A stretch of 64,000 bases of DNA from an uncultured Scytonema sp. (GTDB lineage Bacteria > Cyanobacteriota > Cyanobacteriia > Cyanobacteriales > Nostocaceae), in NCBI GenBank assembly GCA_937873135.1, contig CALMVQ010000154.1, positions 99,761-163,760 of the forward strand, read 5' to 3'. The first letter of the stretch is position 1, and each line of letters opens with the position of its first letter. Made by a program: the position numbers and the translations under genes. The notes beneath the pieces were generated by a model. It saw only the letters and a program-made list of their open reading frames with translations, was not told where the DNA came from and ran no database searches. Shown piece after piece: positions 27,613-37,700 of this stretch.

Positions 27613-29550
27613 ATGTCCGAAATCAAAGTTTCACAAGTTACTGAAATTGAAAACTCAGAACTGAGCAAGATTGCAATGCGTGTATTTAATACAATGCAAC
27701 TAGCAGCTGAGAAGGCTACGGCTCATCAGGCTGAACCTGCTACCTATCCCATTTCCTCCGATCCCAATTCCTTTGAGCAACTGTTCCAATCGCGCTTTCA
27801 GCAACTCCGCCCTGAACAGCAACAAGCTGCAATCGGTAAGGTTATGGTTGCTATCAAAGCGCCTTCAGCAGAACGAGTTCGTGTCTATGGTGACTTGGCA
27901 AAAGTAGATTTGAGTTCAGAAACTGCTGTAGAAAAGCAAATAGAAAACTTATCTCTATCTGATTCTTTAAGGTTTTTGCAAAGTGAGACGAATAGCCCGT
28001 TGCAATTCGCTGACGAAGTGCTATCTCGCGCAGCATCTGGACTAACTCACACATTAGAACTGCGAATTCATCAGGTGAAGTGTTTTGAGGACACCAATGA
28101 GTGGGGGAAAGATGACATTTCTTTGGGTGGCAGCACAATAGATGAAAGTGGTAATACTGAAAAAATCTCTGATTTTGGGGTAGGAAAGTTTAAGCGCGGC
28201 ACAGAAGTTAACTACTCCCCCCCAAGAATACTCAAGACATTCGATCTACTCAAAAGCCCCGGTGTTCAATATCCAAGGTCTTATTTTACAACCCTCGTGC
28301 TTGCTGAGATAGACTGGGGTGGTTTTGGTGAGTTTTTGAACAAGTTGCTTGAAAAAATCAAGGAGGAAGTCATTAAAGCTCTCACACCTCTGGCAACTGC
28401 ACTAGGCACTACAATCGGTGCCATGATTGCTTCTGGTATCCCAATTCTTGGAACTGCTATTGGTGCAGCCATCGGTGCAATTATAGGTTGGGCGGTTGGC
28501 AAAATTCTTGAGTGGCTTAAGTCCCTATGGGGCGACGACATATTCCCACCGATCACATTGCGTGCTGATATTCCATCACTCGATGCTCGTAGTTCCCAAG
28601 GTGGTGAAGTTCGGTTTACGGGGTTTGGTGGGGAGTACCGCCTCTACTATGACTGGCGTATCGAAGTTCCTCCAACACGCGCTTGGGCTTTGATGGGGAA
28701 TGAGCTAATCTCCGGCGTTGGCGTGTCTTCATGGAAGCCTGAAGTCATGGACTTGTTCGTGCGCGGTACGGATAACCTACTCTACTACAAGTGGTATGAC
28801 AGCAACAACGGCGGCTGGATGCAGGGCTATAAGCAGCTGGGAGGGGGCCAGATATCGTTTAGCCCGGTAGCTGTCTCCGGAGGTGGTAGTGACTTAATCG
28901 ACGTGTTCGCACGCGGTATTGGCGCTAATGACGGGGTTTACCATAAAATATGGCAACAAGGCATATGGTCAGGCTGGCAAAGGTTGGGATCTATGGATAC
29001 CCTCTCCGGTCCCGGTTTATCTTGGGAACCGGGAAGGCACTTGGATGTGTTTGTGCGCGGGACAGACAATGCGCTTTATGTGCATCAGTACAACCCTAAC
29101 GACGGCTGGGTGGGCCCTTGGCAGCTAGATGGTCAGATATCGTCGAGTCCGGCAGCCATTGCGTTGGTCAATGGTCCAGTCCATGTATTCGCACGCGGGA
29201 CGGACAACGCGCTGTGGCACAGGTGGTACGACAATGGCTGGCAAAATTGGGAATCCTTAGGCGGACCGATAGGCGGACAGATTTCGTCCGATCCAGAGTC
29301 CGGTCCTAGCGTGTCTTCGTGGGGACCCCGGCGCTTGGACGTGTTCGTACGCGGGACGGACAACGCGGTGTGGCGCAAGTGGTCGGATGATGGTGGCGTT
29401 AGGTGGTCAAACTGGGAAAGCTTAGGTGGCACCATAACATCAAGTCCGGCATCGATCTCGCGGGCACCTAACCTGATCGAAGTGTTTGTGCGCGGAACGG
29501 ATAGCAAGCTTTACCACATATGGTGGGACGGCACGGCATGGCGTCCGTAA
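27613..29550 (+). CDS. Pore-forming-like protein with C-terminal PLL-type lectin beta-propeller
   Basis: A 645-residue protein beginning MSEIKVSQVTEIENSELSKI, with AAGGAAG about 6 nt upstream of ATG 27613. Residues about 1-230 are a polar helical/beta region without a known family. Residues about 255-310 are a glycine-zipper hydrophobic stretch (ATALGTTIGAMIASGIPILG, TAIGAAIGAIIGWAVGKI) able to insert into membranes. From about 370 to the end there are six repeats of the form LDVFVRGTDNALYHxW...W.SLGG, the PLL/fucose-lectin-like propeller. There is no Sec signal. DNA for the propeller is richer in G+C than its neighbours. A toxin or effector that binds glycans and perforates membranes is a reasonable guess, not shown. 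Confidence 0.8.
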   Translation: MSEIKVSQVTEIENSELSKIAMRVFNTMQLAAEKATAHQAEPATYPISSDPNSFEQLFQSRFQQLRPEQQQAAIGKVMVAIKAPSAERVRVYGDLAKVDLSSETAVEKQIENLSLSDSLRFLQSETNSPLQFADEVLSRAASGLTHTLELRIHQVKCFEDTNEWGKDDISLGGSTIDESGNTEKISDFGVGKFKRGTEVNYSPPRILKTFDLLKSPGVQYPRSYFTTLVLAEIDWGGFGEFLNKLLEKIKEEVIKALTPLATALGTTIGAMIASGIPILGTAIGAAIGAIIGWAVGKILEWLKSLWGDDIFPPITLRADIPSLDARSSQGGEVRFTGFGGEYRLYYDWRIEVPPTRAWALMGNELISGVGVSSWKPEVMDLFVRGTDNLLYYKWYDSNNGGWMQGYKQLGGGQISFSPVAVSGGGSDLIDVFARGIGANDGVYHKIWQQGIWSGWQRLGSMDTLSGPGLSWEPGRHLDVFVRGTDNALYVHQYNPNDGWVGPWQLDGQISSSPAAIALVNGPVHVFARGTDNALWHRWYDNGWQNWESLGGPIGGQISSDPESGPSVSSWGPRRLDVFVRGTDNAVWRKWSDDGGVRWSNWESLGGTITSSPASISRAPNLIEVFVRGTDSKLYHIWWDGTAWRP

Positions 29551-29815
29551 GCTAATACAGGTGCATTAATGAGTGTGGCGCGACGGGCTGAACAGGGGCG
29601 TGAATTCACCTCGACACGAGCCACGCTCTGCACTCCCTCCCATGTGCGTCATTTTTGAGAATCCTCATCTTCGGGGGGCGAGTGCCACATCCATCACCGC
29701 TTCAAGATTATCTTGACAGGGCATTACTCGTGCCAACTGTACTCTCTGGGAAGTTAGCATTTTTTCAATAAATAGTCCAAACATCGCTGTCTTTCTTGAG
29801 ACTCTATCGAGATTA

Positions 29816-30136
29816 TTAATCATTTTCTCGGATATCTGTCTCAATTTCGTCTGGAAAAGCTTCGGCGTATACCCAAGCATTTGCAATATCAGTAGCAGAA
29901 AGGGATGGATAGCTTGTAAGTAAGTCAGCTTCACTGTATCCAATGCTACGAGCTTCTACAAGTCCCCAAACAGTGATGCGAGTTCCAGCAATGCAGGCGC
30001 TGCCACCACAAACACCAGGTGTTTTTTCAATACCGCGCCCTAGAGTAATTTTGCCTTGGGATAAGAGTTGAACGACTTGAGCTTTTTCTTCGTCAGAGAG
30101 CGCCAGCAGTTGAGGTGTAATTCTTGAGAGCGTCAT
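29816..30136 (-). CDS. DUF433 domain protein (putative antitoxin)
   Basis: A 106-residue protein with the DUF433 signature: GRGIEKTPGVCGGSACIAGTR, then ITVWGLVEARSIGYSEADLL, YPSLSATDIANAWVYAE. The fold is a small winged helix. These genes usually precede a PIN-like DUF5615 toxin, but the 270 bp downstream contain no such gene, so this is a solitary antitoxin-type gene. It is 21 bp after the Uma2 gene on the same strand. Confidence 0.85.
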   Translation of the reverse strand: MTLSRITPQLLALSDEEKAQVVQLLSQGKITLGRGIEKTPGVCGGSACIAGTRITVWGLVEARSIGYSEADLLTSYPSLSATDIANAWVYAEAFPDEIETDIREND

Positions 30137-30157
30137 GTCAAGCCAAGAATTGAACTA

Positions 30158-30796
30158 CTAACTATTATATTCTTGTCTATGCAAAAAGTTCCTCAACCAC
30201 CTAATCGCATCACTTGTTGTCTGCTCACTGGCAATTTGGAGACATTGCCCCATAATTTCTGAAACGTTAGGGAAATAACTACTTTCTGCAAGTACGTAAC
30301 TAGACCCCTGCAATCTATAAACCAATAACTGATTATTCTTTAGCAGCCAAATCTTTGGCACTTGATAGGGTAAATAATCATTGATGTCTGTATAACTAGT
30401 AACATCTATTTCAATTGCTAAATCAGGTGGAGGGTCGTTCTGCCAGTCAATGCGATCTTTACCTGCTACAGCTGCCCAGTTCTCAATGTAGAAGCAATAG
30501 TCTGGCTCAATACCCCTAACTTCGGGTAAACTCATGGTAATTGGAGTGAATTCTTCATACTGCCGATTTAAATGGTCAAGCAAAGTTGTTGCTACTCTGG
30601 CAGCCAATCCTGTTTTGCGCCCATGCTCTGGTAGCGGAGACATCAATAGTATTTCACCTGGTCGATATTTTACTCGCGGGATTGAGCGATCGTCTAACTG
30701 TTGCACCAACCTTTGGTAGTCTTGCCAATCCCCCACCATCCGCACCACTGTGCCTGGGGGAAGTTCTATTTTTTCTGGCGTAATTATGGTATTCAT
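30158..30796 (-). CDS. Uma2 family endonuclease
   Basis: A 212-residue PD-(D/E)XK-fold protein of the Uma2 (DUF820) family. Motifs visible are the N-terminal PPGTVVRMVGDW, IKYRPGEILLMSPLPEHG-like segment, the acidic VRGIEPDYCFYIENW and PPDLAIEIDVTS carrying the catalytic D and E. Full length. These proteins are amplified in cyanobacteria and of unclear role. Overlapping transcription with the DUF433 gene 21 bp downstream is likely. Confidence 0.88.
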   Translation of the reverse strand: MNTIITPEKIELPPGTVVRMVGDWQDYQRLVQQLDDRSIPRVKYRPGEILLMSPLPEHGRKTGLAARVATTLLDHLNRQYEEFTPITMSLPEVRGIEPDYCFYIENWAAVAGKDRIDWQNDPPPDLAIEIDVTSYTDINDYLPYQVPKIWLLKNNQLLVYRLQGSSYVLAESSYFPNVSEIMGQCLQIASEQTTSDAIRWLRNFLHRQEYNS

Positions 30797-30894
30797 TTTG
30801 AGTCGTTTCTTGCTATCTACTTCCTACCGCCGCGATCGCCCGTCTCACCTTCCCCCGTTGTTTCACAACGATATCTTTAATATATGGAAGAAAA

Positions 30895-31677
30895 TTATTT
30901 TTCATCCTGCTTTTGAACAGCTTGCCGTACTACTTCAATATCTAATTCAAGTACACGGGCAATTTGTTCAAAACTCAGTCCCTCCTCCAGTAGTCGTGGG
31001 ATTGCTTCCAATTTTGTAGCTAGCTTGGTTTCTTGCTGAACTTCTTGATAAAATCGAGTTTGTCGCCACTCTGTTAATCCAAACATTGCTTCTAACTCCT
31101 GCCGAGTATAGGACGAGAACTTATAAATGAGCATCCTTTCTACTAATTCTAAAAGGTTGTGACGGTTTACGGCATCTGCCTGTTGCACTCGATCTATTAA
31201 ACTTCTTGCTTCTTGTACTGCTTCATCTTCAGATGCAACTACCAGCTTAATAATTCCCAAACCAATCGAGGATGATGTGTCAGCTAATTCATCTAAGTAA
31301 ACTACATGAATTTGCCCGGTTGCGAGTGCAGTTTGATACGCGACTGGTATACCAGAATCAATACTGCGCTTTGCCCAAAGCACTACAGCTTGCCAACTTT
31401 GCTGCGGTCTATATTGATTTAAATAGAGAAACGCCTCTGTAATCAAACGCCAGTATAAATCGTCATCACGTTGAAATTGTACCTCGACAAAATAAATTGG
31501 GTCTTGTGGGTACTCAGGTTTGGGTAAAAATAAACCATCAATACGACGTGCAAGTTCTTTGATTTCTACAGAGGAAAATTTATAGTGCGAAGCTAGTGCA
31601 GGTGATTGTTCCAGTAATTCAAATAAAACACCAGGAAGATTTTGTAAGAGAGTATAGAAGATAGTGTCTGTTTTCAT
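30895..31677 (-). CDS. Rpn family recombination-promoting nuclease (DUF2887)
   Basis: A 260-residue protein with the PD-(D/E)XK nuclease core of the Rpn/DUF2887 family: ELARRIDGLFLP carries the Asp and PIYFVEVQFQRDDDLYWRL carries the ExQ motif. The C-terminus (LLEEGLSFEQIARVLELDIE) is the helix-turn-helix-like tail common in this family. Members are linked to recA-independent recombination and are widely amplified in cyanobacteria. Appears intact. Confidence 0.88.
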   Translation of the reverse strand: MKTDTIFYTLLQNLPGVLFELLEQSPALASHYKFSSVEIKELARRIDGLFLPKPEYPQDPIYFVEVQFQRDDDLYWRLITEAFLYLNQYRPQQSWQAVVLWAKRSIDSGIPVAYQTALATGQIHVVYLDELADTSSSIGLGIIKLVVASEDEAVQEARSLIDRVQQADAVNRHNLLELVERMLIYKFSSYTRQELEAMFGLTEWRQTRFYQEVQQETKLATKLEAIPRLLEEGLSFEQIARVLELDIEVVRQAVQKQDEK

Positions 31678-31920
31678 TCATTATTGCTTTTGATCTACAA
31701 AGAACATATGTATTGTATGTTGTTGCGATCGCGTTAGAGAACCAGTTGACCGAAGCAGTAACCGATCACAGCATCGCAGTCAGATTTCGAGTATTTAGGC
31801 TCAGCAACTTGGCTATCGTTCGCTGTAATCAGCCCTAAAATTGAGCAGAGTTAGAAATTACTGACTGCTTAATAACCATTGTGATGAAAAAAACCGAAGT
31901 TTCAGGATTTCAGCCGCTGC

Positions 31921-32268
31921 TTGCCCCCCGAAGCGATCACATTACCGCTTGATGCGATCGTCCAATTGTGTCAACGCTGGAAAGTTCAGGAGTTTTACTT
32001 ATTTGGTTCGGTGAGAAAGGATGATTTTCGCCCGGATAGTGATATTGATGTGATGGTGCAGTTTGTGCCTGATGCTCACTGGGGACTTGAATTTGTAGAC
32101 ATAAAACAGGAGTTAGAGGAAATCTTTAAGCGCAAAGTTGATTTGCTGACTAAAAAATCAATCGAGCAAAGTGAGAATTGGATTCGACGTAGAGAATTAC
32201 CAGAAGAGGAGAGCGATCGCCTTACCACTACCGCTCCACATATGGTATTACTTTTCAAGTTAAGGTGA
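31921..32268 (+). CDS. MNT-type nucleotidyltransferase, solitary
   Basis: A 115-residue minimal nucleotidyltransferase with the GSxR-x5-7-SDIDV catalytic motif (LFGSVRKDDFRPDSDIDVMV, near residues 27-46). TTG 31921 is the only in-frame start near the expected N-terminus. The C-terminus departs from the family after NWIRRREL, which suggests a late frameshift or replaced tail. MNT genes usually pair with a HEPN toxin in the next position; none follows here. It is probably a leftover of a HEPN-MNT module. Confidence 0.75.
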   Translation: MPPEAITLPLDAIVQLCQRWKVQEFYLFGSVRKDDFRPDSDIDVMVQFVPDAHWGLEFVDIKQELEEIFKRKVDLLTKKSIEQSENWIRRRELPEEESDRLTTTAPHMVLLFKLR

Positions 32269-32361
32269 ATCCGATTTTGGACGCAATTCAAATACCATTT
32301 GGGAGCGATAGAAGCAGACACAAATAGATTGTCGTTCCACCAGAACCACTTTTATTCTGTA

Positions 32362-32432
32362 GAGAAACAAGATACCCGACTTCTCTAAGAAGTTGGGTAT
32401 CTTGTTTCTCACAAATGATTTAGGACTGTTAC
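32362..32432. repeat. 23-bp-stem hairpin repeat with GATTTAGGACTG tail
   Basis: GAGAAACAAGATACCCGACT with TCT (32362-32384) pairs with 32388-32410 over 23 bp with one G-T pair and a 3-nt loop, followed by ACAAATGATTTAGGACTG. Same family as 21447-21526. Confidence 0.65.
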
Positions 32433-32474
32433 ACTCTATAAAAGTTGACATCAAGAGGGTGGTCAACATGACCT

Positions 32475-33077
32475 ATGCGTAAATTGAATGACAGTAATAG
32501 CTTGGAAGTCAATGGTATTTGCTTTGAAACTTTAGTGCCTGAAAATGTACTGCGAATTCCGCCAAAAAAGTCAGAGGCCAAAACTTGGATTCAGTTCGGT
32601 ATTCGGATTACTAATAATACTGTAGATCCTCACCTTTTCCTACTCTTCTTTGCACGCCCAGAGTTCCTCCTAGCAGATCAACAAAAAATGCCACGTTTTG
32701 GTCCTAATGTAAATGGAAGCTACAATCCCCAATTATCTGACTTTCAATTAGTGATACCTGGAGAAAGCGTGACTCTTTTGTTACAAGGGTATTTTCAGTG
32801 GGAAAGCCATAAACTGAAGTTTGTATTTCGTGAAAAAAGTGGTTCCTATTGGATATTTAGTGATTTCAATTCAGGCACATATTCGGTTCAGGTAATATAT
32901 GAAAATCAATACTCTGTATGGAAGCAGGAAGGCGCTTGGAGCGACCCTATAAATTTAATGCCCGTGTGCAAGGAACAAACTTTCAATAACTTAAGAAGTG
33001 AAATTATCAAGATGGAAAATGTCTGGGTAGGTAAGGTATCTACACCTCCGGTTGAGTTTTTCCTCATCCAATCATGA
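32475..33077 (+). CDS. Hypothetical protein, beta-rich
   Basis: A 200-residue protein with no signal peptide or membrane segment. It is predicted by eye to be beta-rich, with alternating hydrophobic stretches (FLLFFARPEFLL, SVTLLLQGYFQW, TYSVQVIYENQYSVW). The N-terminal part (WIQFGIRITNNTVDPHLFLL) resembles an immunoglobulin-like or C2-like sheet, but I recognise no family. The next genes downstream run in the opposite direction. Function is unknown. Confidence 0.65.
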   Translation: MRKLNDSNSLEVNGICFETLVPENVLRIPPKKSEAKTWIQFGIRITNNTVDPHLFLLFFARPEFLLADQQKMPRFGPNVNGSYNPQLSDFQLVIPGESVTLLLQGYFQWESHKLKFVFREKSGSYWIFSDFNSGTYSVQVIYENQYSVWKQEGAWSDPINLMPVCKEQTFNNLRSEIIKMENVWVGKVSTPPVEFFLIQS

Positions 33078-33123
33078 ACTGATTTTTGATTACACTTTCA
33101 ATTCATTCTAAAGGCATACAAGA

Positions 33124-33721
33124 CTATTGTTTTGCAGAAAATTCTTGCAGAATGCGACTTAAATCCAAATCAAAACCTGGCAGCACATCTTCTCCAGATA
33201 AAATCTTAGGAGATTTAATCACCTCCACCTCTCGTCCTTGACGATAAATTTCAACCTGCTGGTTCTGTGGATCTATCAGCCAACCTAACCGAACTCCATT
33301 GTCCATATACTCCTGCATCTTCACCTGCAAGCTCTCCAAATCATCACTTGCAGAACGCAACTCAACAACAAAATCTGGAGCAATCGGCGGGAATTTTTGT
33401 CGTTGCTGTGCTGTAAGAGATTCCCACTTCTCTAAGCTAACCCAACTCACATCTGGAGAGCGTTTCGCGCCATTGGGAAGTTTGAAACAAGTCGATGAAT
33501 CAAATGCTTTTCCTAAATTGTGCTGCCGATTCCAAATCCCTAAGTCAATAATATAGCTCAAAATTTTGATTACCTGTTTCTCCGCCTGTTGGTGACACGA
33601 TGACGAGTTCTCCAGATGCTGTACATTCAAACTTCATCTCTGGATTCGCTGTCACCAATTTATAGAAAGCATTCTCCGTTAATTTGCCAACAGCAGATAA
33701 ATCCAGCGTCAAAATACTCAC
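33124..33721 (-). pseudogene. Uma2 family gene split by a frameshift
   Basis: The C-terminal two thirds (NLGKAFDSSTCFKLPNGAKR, PDVSW, APDFVVELRSASDDLESLQ, GWLIDPQNQQVEIYR) are a standard Uma2 protein. The N-terminus lies in another frame starting at GTG 33721 (MSILTLDLSAVGKLTENAFY, then ELVIVSPTGGETGNQNFEL). The two frames meet near 33555-33565 with a one-base shift. The 168-codon frame starting at 33630 reads an unrelated frame for its first 30 codons. Either a recent mutation or a sequencing error. Confidence 0.75.
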
Positions 33722-33875
33722 TTAAGGCACGCCCCCATGAACGCGATCGCAAACTATTTTACCATGTGCAAGTTCAATTATTGTTACTGTCAAGTGTAAA
33801 GCTTCTGCAACGTCCGTATATATCTATCTATATAGGTTGCCCGAAAAACAGAAGTACTACTACCCTAATCCTCAG

Positions 33876-34472
33876 CTATTTCTGAAGCGCCTGTTGAAAC
33901 GTCTTGATAGCATCCACATGATTCAGCAGATTGATGCAACGTAACAACAAATCCAGATCGATCCCTTTGACTTCCTCACTATCGGAAACCTTTTCATATT
34001 CTAGGGTTTTGCCCTCTGAGCGCAGGTGATAGATCTCTAATACTCCGTCTTCCCAAAACCAGACTTCCGGAATCTTCAGTCGCTTGTATGCCTCCAGCTT
34101 GTTGATACCGCCACTAGTAAACACTACCTCAATCACCAGATCGGGACGTACTCGACCTGGAGCAAGTTTATAAGATTTATCAGCCTCTCGCTTGACGGCA
34201 ATTGCTTGACTTTCGAGAGTCATAGAGCCAGTTGGGGTAAAGTCAAACCCTGCCATAAGCAGGTATAATTCTAACAAAGCCCCGATCCTTTCCTTAACGG
34301 TTTCGTGGGGTTCACCTGGCATTCGTCGAATCTCCAAAACTCCGTCCAGGAAAGAGAGCCGATATCCAGGACGGTCTAACAATTGCTCAACTGCTTTGAA
34401 CTCTCTCCAGGTCAGTCCTTCAAACAGCAGGGGTGATTCTTTTCTGGGTGTTGCGATTGTTGCTGGGGTCAT
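33876..34472 (-). CDS. Uma2 family endonuclease
   Basis: A 198-residue intact Uma2 (DUF820) protein: FEGLTWREFKAVEQLLDRPG at the N-terminus, YRLSFLDGVLEIRRMPGEPHE, then RVRPDLVIEVVFTSGGINKLEAYKRL with the catalytic D/E, and PEVWFWEDGVLEIYHL. It belongs to a different Uma2 subgroup from the 30158 gene. Monocistronic. Confidence 0.88.
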   Translation of the reverse strand: MTPATIATPRKESPLLFEGLTWREFKAVEQLLDRPGYRLSFLDGVLEIRRMPGEPHETVKERIGALLELYLLMAGFDFTPTGSMTLESQAIAVKREADKSYKLAPGRVRPDLVIEVVFTSGGINKLEAYKRLKIPEVWFWEDGVLEIYHLRSEGKTLEYEKVSDSEEVKGIDLDLLLRCINLLNHVDAIKTFQQALQK

Positions 34473-34777
34473 TTGAGTCTCCAGTCTGTTTCCAGATCAG
34501 AAATAATCTCTAATGGAATAGGGATGGTTTTATTGTAACTTTTTTTTGTCAGAGCGATCGCGCAAACTGGAAAGCAATATTGATGGATTTTAATCACTCA
34601 GTATGAAACATAGTACCCTTAATGAGAAGACATACACCCCTTATACCCAGGCATGGAATGTAAAGAATCGTTCCTCTAATCAGGTAGATTAGCCGCCTGG
34701 ACTATACGCTCAGCTAGTGTTCGGAGGCAAGCGAGCGATCGCGCCATACTGGCAGCGTTAGAGGAGACTCTTCTGTT
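34473..34777. other. Intergenic region
   Basis: About 305 bp between two minus-strand genes: the promoter region of the Uma2 gene and the trailer of ileS. No structure is evident. Confidence 0.35.
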
Positions 34778-37700
34778 TTATGGCGTTATCCAACAAATCA
34801 TCTCTATCTCATTAATCTTCATGCACTCGCTGTAGAACGCATCTTCAATCTCCTCAAAGCAGATTTCCTCAGCCAACACTTCGCTTTTCACTGTTTCAAG
34901 ATGTACCTGGAGAGCTTCTAAAAGAATACCTGACGTTTTCAGCCCAAGATGAATTCGATCTGAAAGTCTAAGCCCAGCTTTTTTCCGTGCTTCTTGTAAC
35001 ACACGAATGGTATCTCGAACTAATCCTTCTTGAATCAACTCTAATGTTAGTTGAGTGTTCAATGCAGCTAAATAACCATGTTCTTCAATCGCCGCATACC
35101 CAAATGGACTCTTAACTTCAATTAAAAATGCTTCTGGCTCAAGGTAACACAATTCTCCATCGAGATCGATGACTGTTTCCTTCCGGTTGCGGATATTGTG
35201 AACGATCGCACGGTTGTCAATGGTTGTAAGCTTCTGCTTCAACGTAGGCAGTTGCTTACCAAGACGCTTGCCAAGCAGTGGCAAATTCGGTTTAACCGTG
35301 TAGTCCACAAAATCTGCTGTCATGTCTAAGTAAGTAACTTGCTTGACATTAAGTTCTTCCTTGAGTTGTTCTTCTAAACGTTTGAGTCCTGTCATCTCTG
35401 CTTCATTGCGAACCCGCACCAAGATTTCAGAAAGCGGTTGTCGGATCTTAACCCCTGCGGTAGAGCGAGCAGCACGGCCTAACTCTACAATGCGTATGAG
35501 CGTTTCCATATCGCGCAGTAGAACCGTATCAATGAGGGTAGCCTCGAATTTAACCCAATGTGCTAGATGCACTGATTCTGGTTCATCCGGAAAGACATTC
35601 AACACCAAGTTTTGGTAAATATGTTCGCTGACAAATGGAGCCATTGGTGCCATGAGTTTAGCAACAACGACGAGCGTGTGATAGAGCGTCTTATATGCCG
35701 AGAGTTTGTCAATATCATTGTCAGACTTCCAAAAGCGGCGGCGACTGCGACGGACATACCAGTTAGACAGATCATTCACGACGAAATCGCGTATCGTCCG
35801 GCTAGCACTGGTTGGATCGTAAGCGTCTAATCGCTCGGTTACATCTCGGATAAGCTCGTGAACTTTGGAGACTAACCACCGATCAATTTCAGGACGCTCC
35901 ATGATCGGAATGTCTTGTTTCAAATCAGGCTGATCCAGCTTGGCATAAAGCACGAAGAAACTGTATGTGTTCCATAGCGTCATGAAGAAGTCGTGTAATG
36001 TATCATCAACCACTGATTGCGAGAAGCGTTTGGTCGTCTCCGGTGGACTGGTGCTGTAAAGATACCACCGTAATGCATCAGCGCCTTGAGCATCTAAGAC
36101 GCTCCAAGGATCTACAGTATTGCCCCTGGACTTCGACATTTTCTCACCTCTTTCATCTACGATGTGTCCGAGGACAATAACGTTTTTGAAGGCGGGAGAA
36201 TCCTGAGCGATCGCTACAAGAGCACCGTTAGAAAGCGGTTGATGAGTATTGCCAGTATTTGTAAGTAGGGTAGATAGAGCGTGGAGGCTATAAAACCAAC
36301 CGCGAGTCTGGTCGATCGCCTCACAGATGTAGTCAGCTGGAAAATTTTGAGCAAGTCTATCTTGATTTTCAAAAGGATAGTGCCATTGGGCATAAGGCAT
36401 TGCTCCTGACTCAAACCAGACATCGACAGTATAGGGAAGGCGCTTAAAATACTTACCATTCCGAAGGAAGGTGATTTCGTCAACATAAGGACGATGCAAA
36501 TCTAACTTTGACAAATCGCGTCCTGTTAGTTCCTCAAGTTCTTTGATACTGCCAACACAGATCACCTCGCTTTCATCTTCACTAACCCAAATGGGCAGCG
36601 GCGCACCCCAATATCGTTCCCGTGACAACGCCCAGTCGATGTTATTTCTCAACCAATCCCCAAACCGACCGACACGGATATAATCTGGATGCCAGTGGAT
36701 TTTGTTATTGTTCTCGATAAGTTGATGCTTGACAGCAGTTGTCCGGATATACCAACTCTTTTTAGCATAGTTGATTAGTGGTGTACCATCTCGGTAGTTG
36801 AACGGATAGGTATGAGTGATTGTAGTTGCTCGGTAGAGGAGTTTCTCTAAGAGCAGATCCCGAATAATTTGCCCATCGGCATCCTTGAAAAACATTCCAG
36901 TGTAAGGCCCCTCACCATCTGGTGCGTTGGGAAGTTTCACTTCAGGATAGACTTGACCGAGAAGATCGACTGAGAAGAGTATTGGGAGATTATACTTGCG
37001 CCCCAATTCCAAATCTCCATAAGCAGGAGCAATGTGAAGTATGCCAGTTCCTTCATCAATCATCACCTGTTCGTCGCCAAGCACATGGAAGCCTTGAGTC
37101 AGATCTTCTCCTTCTGGTACACGTCCAAGCAAGATCGGGGTATAGCGAAGCCCAATGAGTGTAACACCAGTAAACGTTTTTAGCGTCTGATAATTATCCT
37201 CTCCAAAGACATTGTCCGCAAGATCCTTCACCAAGATATAGAGATTTTTCTGGTGGCGATGCCAAAGGCCACGGCTTAAAGCCGTATCGCCATGCGCAGC
37301 AGGTGCTTCAAAAAGACCATAGACAGCATCCGCTTTGACTGCGAGTGCAACATTGGCAGGAAGTGTCCAAGGCGTCGTCGTCCAAGCCAGCAGGTAAACT
37401 GACTGTGCCTCCTCTAACAAACCGCGCTCCACAAGTTGATCCGTGTGTGCTAGAAACTTGGGATAAACAGAAGGATCTTCTGCGTCTCGATACCCCTGAG
37501 CCACTTCGTGATCTGAAAGGCTGGTATTGTTACGTGGACAGTGCCAGGTTGAGCGGTAATCTTCAAACAGAAGATTGCGCTCCCATAGCGATTTCATCAG
37601 CCACCAACACGACTCAATATATTGATTTTCATAGGTAATATAGGCATTTTCCAAGTCCAGCCAGTAGCCAATCCTTTCAGTCATGGCATTCCAATCTTGA

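Noticed and set aside
29551..29815. PIN-like DUF5615 toxin partner for the DUF433 gene
   Set aside because: The minus-strand frame here (ending at 29665) lacks the DUF5615 N-terminus and acidic motifs.
31680..31920. HEPN toxin partner for the MNT gene
   Set aside because: No HEPN-like frame lies on either side of 31921-32268.
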